Positions 63,846 to 64,000 of a DNA stretch of 64,000 bases are shown here, piece by piece (position 1 is the stretch's first letter; each line of letters opens with the position of its first letter). Position numbers and translations under genes: made by a program. This DNA is from Clusia tigrina (Eukaryota > Arthropoda > Insecta > Diptera > Clusiidae). The notes below the pieces were generated by a model, which saw nothing but the letters and a program-made list of their open reading frames with translations, had not been told where the DNA came from and did not search any database. The DNA lies in contig OV050030.1 in assembly GCA_920105625.2 (NCBI GenBank), positions 191,699,887-191,763,886 on the forward strand. Reading direction: 5' to 3'.

Positions 63846-64000
63846 GTGCTTTATTGTCACAATTTTTCAAGGTTTTATGACGCTCCAGTAAAAAGATACA
63901 AGCATTTGAATGTTGCAAACTTTGATGGGTGTAGTACGCACGGAAAAAAGGAGTTAGGGCCACTGGAAGTTTTATCGGTGTTTCAATTTGGACTCAAGGG
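63846..64000 (+). repeat. Partial monomer at right window edge
   Basis: The last 155 bp match the monomer at 62875, with GTTAGGGCCACTGG and TTATCGGTG, plus one private change (GATGGGTG). The window ends inside this copy, so the array continues to the right. Confidence 0.93.

Larger units (their letters stand above)
1..64000 (+). repeat. Satellite DNA array, 187-199 bp monomers, entire window
   Basis: The whole window is a head-to-tail array of one monomer family with no interruption and no change of orientation. Landmarks recur in nearly every copy in the same order: GTGCTTTATTGTCAC, AAAATTTCAAGG, TATGACGCTCCAGT, AAAAAGTTACAAGC, a central GATAGGTGTAGTACGCACGG or its replacement, GAGCCATTGG, TTTCAATTTGGACTCAAGG, CATAGCTATGACCGATAGC and TTGACAAGGGGCATG. 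Hand count gives about 329 whole monomers, mean near 193 bp. Length classes are F198, I199, S189, T188, P187/186 and N197. Monomers are arranged in several higher-order units. Known family behaviour: long arrays of nucleosome-sized monomers with higher-order units are typical of centromeric or heterochromatic satellites. Centromere function is inference only; no sequence here proves it. Confidence 0.98.

Noticed and set aside
1..64000. CRISPR array
   Set aside because: There are no short repeats separated by unique spacers; the whole 187-199 bp period is conserved, so this is tandem satellite DNA.
1..64000. Assembly collapse or duplication artefact as the explanation for the near-identical units
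   Set aside because: Cannot be excluded without reads, but copies carry private differences (for example 42694, 44490, 45521 and 47057), which argues against a simple copy error.

Overview
This window holds no recognisable gene. It is one uninterrupted, head-to-tail satellite DNA array. Every base from 1 to 64000 reads as copies of one AT-rich monomer (about 38% GC by hand count of one copy), all on the same strand. I counted by hand about 329 complete monomers, a partial monomer at each end, and three 76-bp monomer fragments. I saw no transposon, inversion, tRNA, rRNA, CRISPR array, telomere motif or unique-sequence island. Such a long, uniform, hierarchically organised array points to a eukaryotic centromeric, pericentromeric or other heterochromatic block. 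A plant is my best guess, from monomer size and from a remembered partial resemblance to legume centromere repeats. The species cannot be told from the sequence alone.

Monomer classes, with starts set at the GTGCTTTATTG-equivalent position: F198 (full length, 198 bp); I199 (F with one extra base, CACGAAAA instead of CACAAAA); S189 (lacks 9 bp, reads GAAGTGTTTC); T188 (lacks 10 bp, reads GAGCCTTATCAG); P187 (central block replaced by ACGCACCGTGTAGAAG or ACGCACGGTGTCGAAG, net loss 11 bp; a 186-bp form has GTGAAAAC); N197 (reads TACCACGG, one base short, usually with GAAGATTTATCAG). S190 is S189 with the extra base of I199. The three main deletions are all close to one helical turn and fall in the same third of the monomer.

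Layout. 0.2-12 kb: 1157-bp hexamer duplication, then a 4451-bp 23-monomer unit whose next copy is 3480 bp, then a 1937-bp decamer. 12-16.8 kb: irregular mixture with the three 76-bp fragments and an 854-bp duplication. 16.8-29.8 kb: 4058-bp 21-monomer unit with partial copies, including a second, unrelated 1937-bp decamer. 29.8-33 kb: transition rich in runs of P monomers. 33-38.4 kb: 3086-bp 16-monomer unit built on a 1543-bp octamer spacing. 39-49.6 kb: nearly identical 18-monomer units of about 3.47 kb, apparently the most recently amplified part. 49.6-58.5 kb: shuffled pentamer-like blocks. 58.5-64 kb: more divergent monomers ending in a 1170-bp hexamer.

The many 61-codon open frames (and 104-124-codon read-through versions) are by-products of a 198-bp period divisible by three. 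They mostly begin with GTG, and the 187-, 188-, 197- and 199-bp variants break them. I treat none as a gene. The most interesting content is the record of unequal exchange: nested units, exact monomer-multiple insertions and deletions, chimeric monomers, and one monomer class that looks like a local word-order permutation of another.
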